Positions 1 through 6,585 of a DNA stretch of 8,602 nt are shown here, one piece after another (position 1 is the first letter of the stretch; each line of letters starts with the position of its first letter). The position numbers and the translations under genes were made by a program. Under the pieces are notes generated by a model. That model saw only the letters and a list, made by a program, of their open reading frames with translations, was not told where the DNA came from and did no database searches. This stretch comes from CAZMCC01 sp964564695 (GTDB lineage Bacteria; Planctomycetota; Phycisphaerae; Phycisphaerales; UBA1924), in the NCBI GenBank assembly GCA_964564695.1, contig CAZMCC010000128.1, positions 1 to 8,602 on the forward strand, written 5' to 3'.

Positions 1-20
1 CACCCGATGGGTATGAAGAC

Positions 21-86
21 CTGTTGCTCCAACCGGAGTGTTGCACACTTCGGTGGGTACCTGCAAGTCCCATCAAGGAGCAACAG
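21..86 (+). promoter_or_regulatory. Transposase leader hairpin sequestering the Shine-Dalgarno
   Basis: CTGTTGCTCC (21-30) and GGAGCAACAG (77-86) are a perfect 10-bp inverted repeat. Inside them TTGCA (41-45) pairs with TGCAA (62-66), and CAC-TTCG-GTG (46-55) forms a UUCG-tetraloop hairpin, so 21-86 can fold as one branched RNA structure. The 3' arm covers GGAG of the AAGGAG ribosome binding site, which would block translation in any transcript starting upstream of about position 21. It could also be the 3' part of a bridge RNA, which IS110-group elements encode upstream of the transposase; the rest would lie left of the window. The pairing is seen; both roles are inferred. Confidence 0.6.
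75..80 (+). promoter_or_regulatory. Ribosome binding site of the IS110 transposase
   Basis: AAGGAG ends 8 nt before ATG 89 and decides the start. It is the only convincing Shine-Dalgarno sequence in the window; the resident genes lack one, which fits an imported element. Confidence 0.8.
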
Positions 87-88
87 GC

Positions 89-1099
89 ATGAACAGCGTA
101 CCGGTGTTCGTCGGATTGGACTACCACAGCAAGTCGGTTCAGGTGTGCGTGATGGACGCGAACCAGCGGGTGTTGATCAATCGGCGGTGCGGCAACAGCG
201 TGCTCGAGGTTGCCGGCGTGATCGGCTCGTTGGGCACGCCCACGCGGGCGGCGATCGAGGCCTGCTGCGGGGCCGCGGACTTCGCCGAGGATCTGGCTTC
301 CCACTCGGGGTGGAACATCGCGCTGGCGCACCCCGGGTACGTGGCGCGGATGAAGGGCAACCCCGACAAGACCGACTTCTCCGACGCGAGGATGCTCGCC
401 GATCTGTGCCGCGTCGGGATGGTGCCCAGGGTCTGGCTCGCGCCCGAGTCGATCCGGGAACTGCGGGTCTTGGTCCGCTTCCGGTTCGATCAGGTGCGTC
501 GACGCACCGCGGTGAAGATGCGGGTCGCGGCCATGCTGCGCGAGCAGCGCATCGCCGAGCCCGCCGGCGGGCGATGGACCAGGCGCTGGCTGGAATGGCT
601 GCGATCGACCACCGACCTCAGCGTGCAGGGCCGATGGGTCGTCGAGCAGCACCTGGCGGAGCTGGCGGGCATCGAGGGGCGGATCCACGCCGTGGAGCGG
701 CAGTTGGAGGAGGCCACGGCCCGGGACCCCGTCGTGGCCCGTCTCCGGGAGATCACCGGCATCGGGCCGGTCACGGCCTGGACGATGCGGGCGATCATCG
801 GGCGGTTCGATCGGTTCGCCACCGGCAAGCAGCTCGCGCGGTTCTGCGCACTGACCCCCAAGAACTGTTCCAGCGGGCAGCGTCAGGCCGACGCCGGCCT
901 GATCAAGGCCGGCGACCCCTCGCTCAAGTGCGTGCTCATCCAGGCGGCCCAGCGTCTGCGGCTGCACGACCCCCGATGGCGCGGGCTGTACGAACGCCTG
1001 CGCGACAACGGCAAGCCGGTGTGCCTGGCGATCGCCGCCGTCGCCAACCGCTGGGTGCGCTCGCTGCATCACCAGCTGAAGGAGGTGGCCGCGGCCTGA
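89..1099 (+). CDS. IS110-family transposase (DEDD/serine recombinase)
   Basis: Predicted 336-aa DNA recombinase that excises and inserts its own IS element. The N-terminal RuvC-like DEDD domain shows D11 (VGLDYHSK), E57 (AAIEACC) and the pair D96/D99 (KTDFSDA). A helical middle region (about 125-215) leads to the C-terminal Transposase_20 domain, with ITGIGPVTA (222-230) and a serine motif NCSSG (259-263) that should hold the catalytic serine. The length is normal for the family and the frame is intact, so the gene looks active. I chose ATG 89 because AAGGAG at 75-80 lies 8 nt upstream and the protein then begins just before the conserved VGLD; an in-frame ATG at 38 would add 17 residues unlike the family. 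By family knowledge (IS621), such enzymes use a bridge RNA encoded in the element's non-coding end. Whether this belongs to the IS110 or IS1111 subgroup is not settled here. Confidence 0.95.
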   Translation: MNSVPVFVGLDYHSKSVQVCVMDANQRVLINRRCGNSVLEVAGVIGSLGTPTRAAIEACCGAADFAEDLASHSGWNIALAHPGYVARMKGNPDKTDFSDARMLADLCRVGMVPRVWLAPESIRELRVLVRFRFDQVRRRTAVKMRVAAMLREQRIAEPAGGRWTRRWLEWLRSTTDLSVQGRWVVEQHLAELAGIEGRIHAVERQLEEATARDPVVARLREITGIGPVTAWTMRAIIGRFDRFATGKQLARFCALTPKNCSSGQRQADAGLIKAGDPSLKCVLIQAAQRLRLHDPRWRGLYERLRDNGKPVCLAIAAVANRWVRSLHHQLKEVAAA

Positions 1100-1372
1100 G
1101 TCGACGCCAATCGAGAGCAACGAAGGAACTTCCGCGTCGCGGCGTCCCGCGCAGGACCGGTGAGCTCGGGTAGCCACATGGGCCCACCACGGCTCGTCAC
1201 CCGATCGGGCAGCCGGCCCTGTCTCGGATGCACCCCACATGGGCTCAGGCCTCACCGGCCAACGCTCGGATAGACGAATGGGGACGCCACGACTCGGACT
1301 TGACTTCGGCCGGGTCTTCATAGACGTGGCTACAGCCCTGCGCCCCTTCGGGGCGAAGATCGGAGCTGACGA
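1100..1372. other. Non-coding region after the transposase, with local RNA-like structure
   Basis: No convincing gene lies in these 273 bases. The first part holds a foldable stretch: TCGGGTAGCC (1166-1175) pairs with GGCT (1191-1194) and ACCCGA (1199-1204) across a 4-nt bulge, and CCGG at 1157-1160 can close with CCGG at 1213-1216. CCCGATCGGG (1200-1209) is a perfect palindrome. CCACATGGGC is repeated directly at 1174-1183 and 1235-1244. This could be the right end of the IS or, in an IS1111-type layout, a 3' bridge RNA. The remainder to 1372 holds one short hairpin (1340-1354). Confidence 0.4.
1340..1354 (-). terminator. Short GC hairpin beyond the aminopeptidase gene
   Basis: CGCCCC-TTC-GGGGCG is a perfect 6-bp stem located 18 bp past the stop of the minus-strand aminopeptidase gene. 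No T-run follows on either strand, so an intrinsic terminator is possible but weak. It may instead be a dispersed palindromic repeat. Confidence 0.3.
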
Positions 1373-2521
1373 TCAGTTCCCCGGCCATCCCGCCTTCAGG
1401 AACTTGCCGTTGCGGGAGATCACCTCGCCGTCGACGATCACTTCGCCGCCGGGGTTGGTCGCGTGCTGGCGGAGGTCGCAGACCATGTCCCAGTGCAGGC
1501 CCGACTCGTTCGAGTTGCCGCTCTCGGGGTATCCCGCGCCGACGGCGGCGTGGAACGTGCCGCCGATCTTCTCGTCAAACAACGTGTTCCGCGAGAACTG
1601 CTTGATCGCGTAGTTCGTGCCCAGCGCGATCTCGCCGAGGGTGCGGGCGCCGGCGTCCTGATCGAGCATCTTGATGAGGAAGGCCTCGTTCTTGACGGCG
1701 CTGGCGTCGACGACGCGCCCGTCGGCGAACTTGAGCCGGGTTCCGACGACCTCGTTCCCGTCGTGCACGGCCGGGAACGAGTAATTCACATGTCCCTCGA
1801 CGCCCTTGGGGCCGGCGAAGACCTCGCCGTCGGGGAAGTTGCTCTCGCCGGCGCAGTTGATCCAGGTGGAGCCGTCGACGCTGACGCGCAGGTCGGTGCC
1901 GTCGTGGGCGTTGTGGGGCGGGACGACGAAGCGGATCTCCTTCGAGCCCTGGAGTCGCTTGCGGAGGTGCTCCTGGGTATCGCGGATGGCCTTCCAGCCG
2001 GCGACCGGGTCGGGCGTGTCGAGCAGGCCCGCGGAGAAGACGAAGTCCTCGTACTGGCGGAGCGACATCTCGGCTTCCTGGGCGGAGGCCATGGTGGGGA
2101 ACTGGGTGCCGCACCAGCGGAGCTCGTGCTTGCTCTCGCGCTCCATGAAGATCTTGCGGACCGGGCGGAGGGCGGCCTGCTGGCGAGCGATCTTGGCGGG
2201 CTCGACGCGGCTGAGATACCGCGTGTTCACCTCGGACCAGAGGCCGATATGCACGTCGATCTTCCCGACGCGCTCGAGGTCCAGCGGCGAGATAAACCCG
2301 AGCTGCTCGTCGGTGCCGGTCGTGAGCAGGGCCTCGTGCAGGGCCTCGCACTTGGGCGTCCAGAACGGATGGCCGCCGGCGCGGAGGACTGACCTATAGA
2401 CCGCTTCGATCAGAGGCAGCGCCACGGGCTCGGCGTGGATGTTGACGAGGTCGCCCTTGCGGACACTGGTGGAGTAGCCGGTGAGGACGTCGGCGAGTCG
2501 GTCGAGGCGGGGGTCGGGCAT
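1373..2521 (-). CDS. M29-family aminopeptidase (AmpS/PepS/aminopeptidase T type)
   Basis: 382-aa metallo-aminopeptidase that removes N-terminal residues from peptides in the cytoplasm; no signal peptide is visible. The N-terminal part carries DLVNIHAEP (24-32). The C-terminal catalytic part has the family's dinuclear-metal ligand pattern: E233 in FPDGE, E297 in LGEIALGTN, H324 in GTFH, Y331 in GYPE, and H343/D345 in LHWD. A GGEVIVDGEVI segment follows and the protein ends in FLKAGWPGN. Length and motif order fit a complete M29 enzyme. I chose ATG 2521 (MPDPRLDRLADVL) because the 34 extra residues back to 2623 are translated from a palindromic DNA repeat (QAGRLCHYR) and are not protein-like. 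No Shine-Dalgarno is seen. The gene lies 132 bp after the FAH-family gene on the same strand, so co-transcription is possible. Substrate preference cannot be read from the sequence. Confidence 0.93.
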   Translation of the reverse strand: MPDPRLDRLADVLTGYSTSVRKGDLVNIHAEPVALPLIEAVYRSVLRAGGHPFWTPKCEALHEALLTTGTDEQLGFISPLDLERVGKIDVHIGLWSEVNTRYLSRVEPAKIARQQAALRPVRKIFMERESKHELRWCGTQFPTMASAQEAEMSLRQYEDFVFSAGLLDTPDPVAGWKAIRDTQEHLRKRLQGSKEIRFVVPPHNAHDGTDLRVSVDGSTWINCAGESNFPDGEVFAGPKGVEGHVNYSFPAVHDGNEVVGTRLKFADGRVVDASAVKNEAFLIKMLDQDAGARTLGEIALGTNYAIKQFSRNTLFDEKIGGTFHAAVGAGYPESGNSNESGLHWDMVCDLRQHATNPGGEVIVDGEVISRNGKFLKAGWPGN

Positions 2522-2539
2522 GAAGCAAGGGTAGCGATA

Positions 2540-2643
2540 GTGGCACAGGCGTCCCGCCTGTGTGATGGGACACCTGATGTGGTTTCGGGGTGCGGCAATG
2601 CGTTCGGCCGAAGCGGCCGACACAGGCGGGACGCCTGTGCCAC
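2540..2643. repeat. Paired inverted palindromic repeat (REP/BIME-like)
   Basis: Two palindromes, CACAGGCG-TCC-CGCCTGTG (2544-2562) and CACAGGCG-GGA-CGCCTGTG (2621-2639), each form an 8-bp stem with a 3-nt loop. They are inverted with respect to each other, giving a 24-bp perfect inverted repeat (2540-2563 with 2620-2643). Between them CGGCCG-AAG-CGGCCG (2605-2619) forms another hairpin. The layout matches bacterial BIMEs, which RAYT transposases spread. I recall very similar units scattered through planctomycete and related genomes, where they are mistranslated as peptides containing QASRLC or RRDACAT; copy number here is untested. Lying between two same-strand genes, it could affect mRNA stability. 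Confidence 0.85.
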
Positions 2644-2653
2644 CGGAATCGGC

Positions 2654-3376
2654 CTACTCGAACACGACCCGGTTCTTGAGCACGCCGAGCTTCTCGACCT
2701 CGACTTCGACCACATCGCCGTGCTTCAGCCACACCGGCGGGGTCCGGGCCATGCCGACGCCGCTGGGGGTGCCCGTAAGAAGTAGCGTGCCGGCGGGGAT
2801 GGTGAGGCCGCGGCTGATCTCGGCGAGGAAGGTGCCGACGGGGAAGAGCATCTGGTTGGTGTTGGCGTCCTGCATGGTGACGCCGTTGACGCGGCACTGC
2901 ACTCGCAGAGTCCCCGGGTCGGGGATCTCGGCGGCGGGGACGACCGCCGGGCCGATGGGGCAGAACGTGTCAAAGCTCTTGCCGCGCCAGAACTGGCCGC
3001 CGGATCCCTGCTTCTGCCACCAGCGTGCGGAGACGTCGTTGGCGCAGCAGTATCCGAGGACGCTCACGAGGGCCTGCTGCGGACTCGCGTCGCGGATGGG
3101 CTTGCCGATGATCACGCCCAGCTCGGCCTCGAAGTCGGTCTGGTCGCCGCCGGCGGCGGGGTCCTGGCAGGCCTTGGGGACGCGGATGTCGTCGGTGTGG
3201 AGGCTCAGGGCCGAGATGTTCTTGGTGAACACCACGGGGCGATCGGGGGCCGCGGCCCCCTGCTCCTTGGCGTGGTCGGCGTAGTTCTTCCCGATGCAGA
3301 GGATCTGCACGATGGGCAGCAGGCCGCGGGGCGTGTCGACGGCGATCGATCCGGAGGGGAGTCGGACGATGTTCAT
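2654..3376 (-). CDS. Fumarylacetoacetate hydrolase (FAH) family protein
   Basis: 240-aa enzyme of the FAH superfamily, whose members hydrolyse, hydrate or decarboxylate 2-oxo acids using Mg/Mn; examples are fumarylpyruvate hydrolase, acylpyruvase (YcgM-like) and 2-oxopent-4-enoate hydratase. The whole conserved core is present: ILCIGKNYADHAKE (25-38), VFTKN (49-53), metal ligands E83 and E85 in DFEAELGVIIGK with D114 in ANDVSA, RGKSFDTF (131-138), and the substrate-loop motif TGTPSGVGMARTPP (201-214). It is close to the short single-domain members and has no N-terminal extension. ATG 3376 is preferred because translation upstream (to 3592) is an antisense shadow of the neighbouring gene. It begins 31 bp after the stop of the 3408-4871 gene and is read the same way, so the two may share a transcript. 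The exact substrate cannot be told; neighbours give no aromatic-degradation context. Confidence 0.93.
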   Translation of the reverse strand: MNIVRLPSGSIAVDTPRGLLPIVQILCIGKNYADHAKEQGAAAPDRPVVFTKNISALSLHTDDIRVPKACQDPAAGGDQTDFEAELGVIIGKPIRDASPQQALVSVLGYCCANDVSARWWQKQGSGGQFWRGKSFDTFCPIGPAVVPAAEIPDPGTLRVQCRVNGVTMQDANTNQMLFPVGTFLAEISRGLTIPAGTLLLTGTPSGVGMARTPPVWLKHGDVVEVEVEKLGVLKNRVVFE

Positions 3377-3407
3377 AGGGAAGACGGTAGCCGCGGAAGA
3401 AGCGAGG

Positions 3408-4871
3408 CTACTTGGGCGCGTTGAAGCGGTAGTCGCCGCTGGGCTCGCGGGCGTTGTACGCGGAGCCCTCGGATTTACCCCCAGCGCCGGCGTCGTCCTT
3501 GCCGTCGAAGCCGACGCTGTAGAGGGTGTAGCCGAGTCCGGCGGGGTCCTGGCCGGGCTTGAAGATGGCGTAGCGGTAGCCGCCCCCCCCACCCGGTGCG
3601 AAGGGGTCCTTGGGGATTTCCTTGAGGATGCCGGGGACGAGAGCGTTGAGAGACTCGGGGTATCCGCCGTGGCGGCGCTTGTAGATTTCGACCGCGACCA
3701 TGACCCGCGTGCCGTTCCAGAGCGACTCGCGCTGGTCCTGCGACTGCACCGGGCGGGAGAGCGCGGGGGCGAGGACCTTGAGCGGGGCGTACTTGCGCGG
3801 AAGCTGCTCGACCCAGAGGTCGGGTTGAAAGGGGAGAACTCGGCGCGCCGAGGGGGGAGCCGCGGCGTAGTTCCTAAGCCCGGTGAAGAGCTCGTTGCAC
3901 TTGTCGGTAGTGGCCTTCTTGCCGGGGAGGACGAGGCCCACGACGTTGGCGATGCGCCAGGAGGCGAAGCTGTCGGGGCCGCCTTCGCCGGCGAGGGTGC
4001 GGAACCTGGTGATCACGAGCATCCCGTCGCCGCTGCCGTCGTCGGTGAAGATGTTCTGGATGGTGTCGAGCATGCCGAGGCGCTCGGTCTCGAAGGCGTC
4101 GGCGAGAGGGGCGCGGGGCGAGGCGTCCATGGCGGCGAGGATGCGGACGAGGGCGGCCTCGCTCACGGCGTTGGTCGAGATGATCCGCCGGGCCCGCTCG
4201 ACGGCGAGGTGGTCGATGGCGATCGAGACCAGGTGTGAGAGGAGGAAGCCCTGGGCGTCGCACACGCGCGAGACGGCCAAGGTGTGCTCGAACGCGCGGG
4301 CGAACTCGTCCCAGTCGGAGCGGGCCGCGGCCATGTCCATCCGCGCGCCGCCCATGCGGGCGAGGTTGCGCGACTGGCCCAGGCTGGGGATCATGTTCTC
4401 GAACAGCGGGCTGACGGGCTTGGGCCAGACCGCTCGCGGCGACGCGGCGAGGGTGTCGAGCTCGCGGAGGAGGCCCGCCTGGGTGGCGTAGTCGATGGCC
4501 GCGAGCGAGCCCTGGTAGACGAGGGGGTGGACGGTGGACTGCGAGATCATCGAGTAGTCGATGGGCCAGGCGCCGCCGTCCTTGTTGAGGTCGGCGGGCT
4601 CCTCACCGGCCTCGTTGCGGACGCGCTGCTCGGCCGATTGGATGATCTCGAGGATCTTCACGAAAGTCGGGTAGGCGTCGGCGCCCTCGGCAGGCTGGCG
4701 ACTGAGAGCAATGGCCTGGACCTGGGCGGCGTAATCAACGGTCGGGCTCGGCACGGCCGAGAGGGCCTTGAAGACCGACCACCCCGCGATGGCCGCCACA
4801 AGGGCGAGCAGACCGAGGGTGATGTTTCGGGCCCGATACCACGGCTTGGCGGAACGTCGCACGTCGTTCAT
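3408..4871 (-). CDS. Membrane-anchored protein with pseudopilin-G-like C-terminal segment
   Basis: 487-aa protein of unknown function. A basic N-terminus (RRSAKPWYRARN) precedes one hydrophobic segment (about 17-36), which suggests a signal anchor with the rest outside the cytoplasmic membrane. The middle is mostly helical with no motif I recognise. The C-terminal 100 residues hold VEIYKRRHGGYPESL (about 394-408), LVPG, IPKDPF (about 419-424) and YSVGFDGKDD (about 451-460). This order resembles the C-terminal part of type II secretion pseudopilin G (GxYP, PxDPW, YSxGxDG), but there is no prepilin N-terminus next to it. I recall such tails in many planctomycete proteins. A truncated paralogue lies at 6244-6585. 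ATG 4871 puts the basic residues right before the anchor; the reading frame upstream to 5435 is antisense to the MgtC-like gene. The gene is first of three on the minus strand. Confidence 0.82.
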   Translation of the reverse strand: MNDVRRSAKPWYRARNITLGLLALVAAIAGWSVFKALSAVPSPTVDYAAQVQAIALSRQPAEGADAYPTFVKILEIIQSAEQRVRNEAGEEPADLNKDGGAWPIDYSMISQSTVHPLVYQGSLAAIDYATQAGLLRELDTLAASPRAVWPKPVSPLFENMIPSLGQSRNLARMGGARMDMAAARSDWDEFARAFEHTLAVSRVCDAQGFLLSHLVSIAIDHLAVERARRIISTNAVSEAALVRILAAMDASPRAPLADAFETERLGMLDTIQNIFTDDGSGDGMLVITRFRTLAGEGGPDSFASWRIANVVGLVLPGKKATTDKCNELFTGLRNYAAAPPSARRVLPFQPDLWVEQLPRKYAPLKVLAPALSRPVQSQDQRESLWNGTRVMVAVEIYKRRHGGYPESLNALVPGILKEIPKDPFAPGGGGGYRYAIFKPGQDPAGLGYTLYSVGFDGKDDAGAGGKSEGSAYNAREPSGDYRFNAPK

Positions 4872-4974
4872 GTGGGTTCTTACATTCGGGAGCGGGGCGG
4901 GTGGCAGTCGGCGCGGGGAGGGGGAACGGTTGGGCGGGGGGGCGGGGGGTGGGGGGGTGCGATACGCTCGTGCC
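4872..4974. promoter_or_regulatory. Divergent intergenic region with a G-quadruplex motif
   Basis: These 103 bases must hold the promoters of the 3408-4871 gene (-) and the MgtC-like gene (+). Plus-strand positions 4915-4957 carry six G-runs of 4, 5, 3, 7, 6 and 7 bases with short spacers, far above the four runs of three needed for a G-quadruplex. The last run ends 17 bp before ATG 4975, so the mRNA leader of the MgtC-like gene would probably contain it. No clear -35/-10 pair or Shine-Dalgarno is visible. Confidence 0.6.
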
Positions 4975-6243
4975 ATGGAACCGGCCGAGATGTTCCGCAT
5001 CGTTGCCGTGTCGCTGGGTCTGGGCCTGCTGGTGGGGCTGCAGCGCGAGCGGTCGGACTCGGCCCTGGCGGGGATCCGGACCTTTCCGCTGATCACGCTG
5101 CTGGGGACCATCCTGGCGCTGCTCACGCGCGAGATGCCGCAGGCGGCCCAGAGCGGGTGGCTGCTGGCGGCGGGGTTCATCGGGGTCGCGGCGGTGACGT
5201 TCTCGGGGAACATCAAGGGGGTCGGCACCGACAAGTCGCGGGCGGGGATCACGACGGAGATCGCGATCCTGGCGATGTACGCGCTGGGGGCGTTCATCGT
5301 GTACGGGCCGCTCTCGGTGGCGGCGGTGGTGGCCGGGGTGATCGTCATCCTGCTGCACGCCAAGAGCCTGCTGCACCGGCTTGCCGACCGGGTCGGCGAG
5401 AAGGACATGCGGGCGATCATGACCTTCGTGCTCATCTCGATGGTCGTGCTGCCGGCGGTGCCGGACTACGCGATCGAGAGCGCCTGGGGGCTCAACCCGC
5501 GGAACGTGTGGCTGATGGTGGTGCTCGTGGTGGGGATGTCGCTGGCGGGGTACGTGCTGTTCAAGCTCGTGAGGCCGGGAGCGGGGACCGTGCTCGCGGG
5601 CGTGCTGGGCGGGCTGGTTTCGAGCACGGCGACCACCGTGAGTTACGCACGCCGGTCGCGCGGGTCGCCGGGGATGGGGGGGGCCGCGGCGTCGGCGGCG
5701 ACGGTGATCCTCATCGCCACGACGGTCGTGTACGGGCGCGTGGCGGTGGAGATGGGCGTCGTGTCGCCGGCGCTCTTGCGGGCCGCGGCGTGGCCGCTGG
5801 GGATCGTCGCGGTCGTCAGCGCGGGACTCGCGGCGGCGTGCTGGCTGGGGACACGCGGCGGGGCCGAGACGCTGCCCGAGCCGGAAAACCCGACGGAGCT
5901 GCGGACGGCCCTGGTGTTTGCGCTGATGTACGCGGGCGTGTTCGTCGCGACGGCGCTGGCTCGCGGCTATTTCGGGAGCTGGGGCGTGTACGCGACGGCG
6001 GGGATCAGCGGGCTCACCGACATGGACGCGATCACGCTCAGCGTTTCGCGGATGGCGTCGCGCGACGAACTCGCGCCGGCGACGGCGTGGCGGGCCGTGC
6101 TCGTGGCGGCGGCGGCGAACGTCGCGTTCAAGACCGCGCTCGCAAGCTCGCTGGGCGGGCCGGAGCTGCGGCGCCGGCTCGGGCTGTTCATGGCGATCGA
6201 GTTCGTCGTGATCGTGGCTCTGGCGGCGCTGTGGCCGTCATGA
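4975..6243 (+). CDS. MgtC/SapB-DUF4010 integral membrane protein
   Basis: 422-aa polytopic inner-membrane protein. The N-terminal MgtC/SapB-like domain shows GLGLLVGLQRERSD (15-28) and LAGIRTFPLITLLG (31-44), the family's characteristic Arg/Glu-containing first helix and GxRTF motif. The C-terminal DUF4010 part has VLGGLVSSTATTVSYA (210-225), LVFALMYAGVF (313-323) and GISGLTDMDAIT (343-354). I count about a dozen hydrophobic segments through the protein. MgtC relatives are linked to growth in low magnesium and to ATP-synthase control in pathogens; the two-domain form is widespread in environmental bacteria and its transport role is not established. ATG 4975 (MEPAEMFRIV) directly precedes the first membrane helix; a second ATG lies at 4990. 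No Shine-Dalgarno is present, and a G-rich leader lies just upstream. A G8 run falls in codons at 5676-5683 with the frame intact. Confidence 0.92.
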   Translation: MEPAEMFRIVAVSLGLGLLVGLQRERSDSALAGIRTFPLITLLGTILALLTREMPQAAQSGWLLAAGFIGVAAVTFSGNIKGVGTDKSRAGITTEIAILAMYALGAFIVYGPLSVAAVVAGVIVILLHAKSLLHRLADRVGEKDMRAIMTFVLISMVVLPAVPDYAIESAWGLNPRNVWLMVVLVVGMSLAGYVLFKLVRPGAGTVLAGVLGGLVSSTATTVSYARRSRGSPGMGGAAASAATVILIATTVVYGRVAVEMGVVSPALLRAAAWPLGIVAVVSAGLAAACWLGTRGGAETLPEPENPTELRTALVFALMYAGVFVATALARGYFGSWGVYATAGISGLTDMDAITLSVSRMASRDELAPATAWRAVLVAAAANVAFKTALASSLGGPELRRRLGLFMAIEFVVIVALAALWPS

Positions 6244-6585
6244 TCAGCGAGCGTCGGCCTCGGCGGATGAGAGGTCATAGCCGGTGGCGGTCTTCGTGTA
6301 GCGCAGGCCCTGGTCATTCCACGGGTCCGTCGTGATGATGCCGGCGCCCAGCCCCCCCAAGCCGGCGAGGTCGGCCGGGTATTCGCCCTTCGCGGCCTTG
6401 TGCTTCTCGAGCGCGATCGTGATGCGGAGCACGGCGATGTGGGCCGCGGTGCGGGATTCGGTCTCGAAGAGCTTGTTGAACGCGGGGGCGACCAACGGGA
6501 GCAGGAGCTGGCCGCGGGGCAGGGCGGCGATGAACGCGTCGACGTGCTCGAGCTCACGCCCGAGGGGGCGCTGGTGGCGGCGCAC
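6244..6585 (-). pseudogene. 5'-truncated paralogue of the anchored pseudopilin-G-like protein
   Basis: About 113 residues on the minus strand, openable only from a GTG at 6585. From LPRGQ onward it aligns by eye with the end of the 3408-4871 product: LPRGQLLLPLVAPAF against LPRKYAPLKVLAPAL, IALEKHKAAKGEYPADL against VAVEIYKRRHGGYPESL, then TTDPWNDQGLRY against PKDPFAPGG...YRY. The remnant lacks the membrane anchor and roughly 350 N-terminal residues. Minus-strand codon quality is good up to about 6541 and fades by 6590, where the plus strand becomes coding for another protein. The stop sits directly against the MgtC-like gene's stop (convergent). It is most likely a decayed gene; a short expressed protein cannot be excluded. 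Confidence 0.65.

Larger units (their letters stand above)
1..1245 (+). mobile_element. IS110-family insertion sequence (boundaries uncertain)
   Basis: The element carries the transposase plus non-coding flanks. IS110 elements lack typical terminal inverted repeats and make little or no target duplication, so the ends cannot be fixed from one copy. The left end may lie before position 1. The right end lies somewhere between the stop at 1099 and the neighbouring gene's stop at 1373. CACCCGAT occurs at 1-8 and 1198-1205 and could mark matching ends, though chance is possible. The limits given are approximate. Confidence 0.5.

Noticed and set aside
1463..2392. 309-residue plus-strand frame
   Set aside because: It is antisense to the aminopeptidase gene, whose metal-ligand motifs are unmistakable; the plus-strand product is Ala/Gly/Val/Leu-rich with no recognisable motif.
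2522..2623. 34-residue N-terminal extension of the M29 aminopeptidase
   Set aside because: It is translated from the palindromic repeat and has no family similarity.
2540..2643. Reading the paired palindromes as a MITE with target duplication
   Set aside because: The bases flanking the inverted repeat show no direct repeat, so a REP/BIME-type explanation is simpler.
2435..2785. Small plus-strand frame containing QASRLC and RRDACATG peptides
   Set aside because: These peptides are translations of the two palindromic repeat units, not protein.
3377..3592. N-terminal extension of the FAH-family protein
   Set aside because: It overlaps the end of the neighbouring gene in another frame and is Ala/Ser/Thr/Pro-rich with no domain.
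4872..5435. Upstream extension of the anchored-protein gene on the minus strand
   Set aside because: It is antisense to the MgtC-like gene and would bury the membrane anchor in the middle of the protein; the start at 4871 fits much better.
4284..6335. A 683-residue plus-strand reading frame, the longest in the window
   Set aside because: It is Gly/Arg/Ala-rich low-complexity sequence that lies antisense to the 3408-4871 gene and out of frame with the MgtC-like gene; GC-rich DNA often leaves such frames open.
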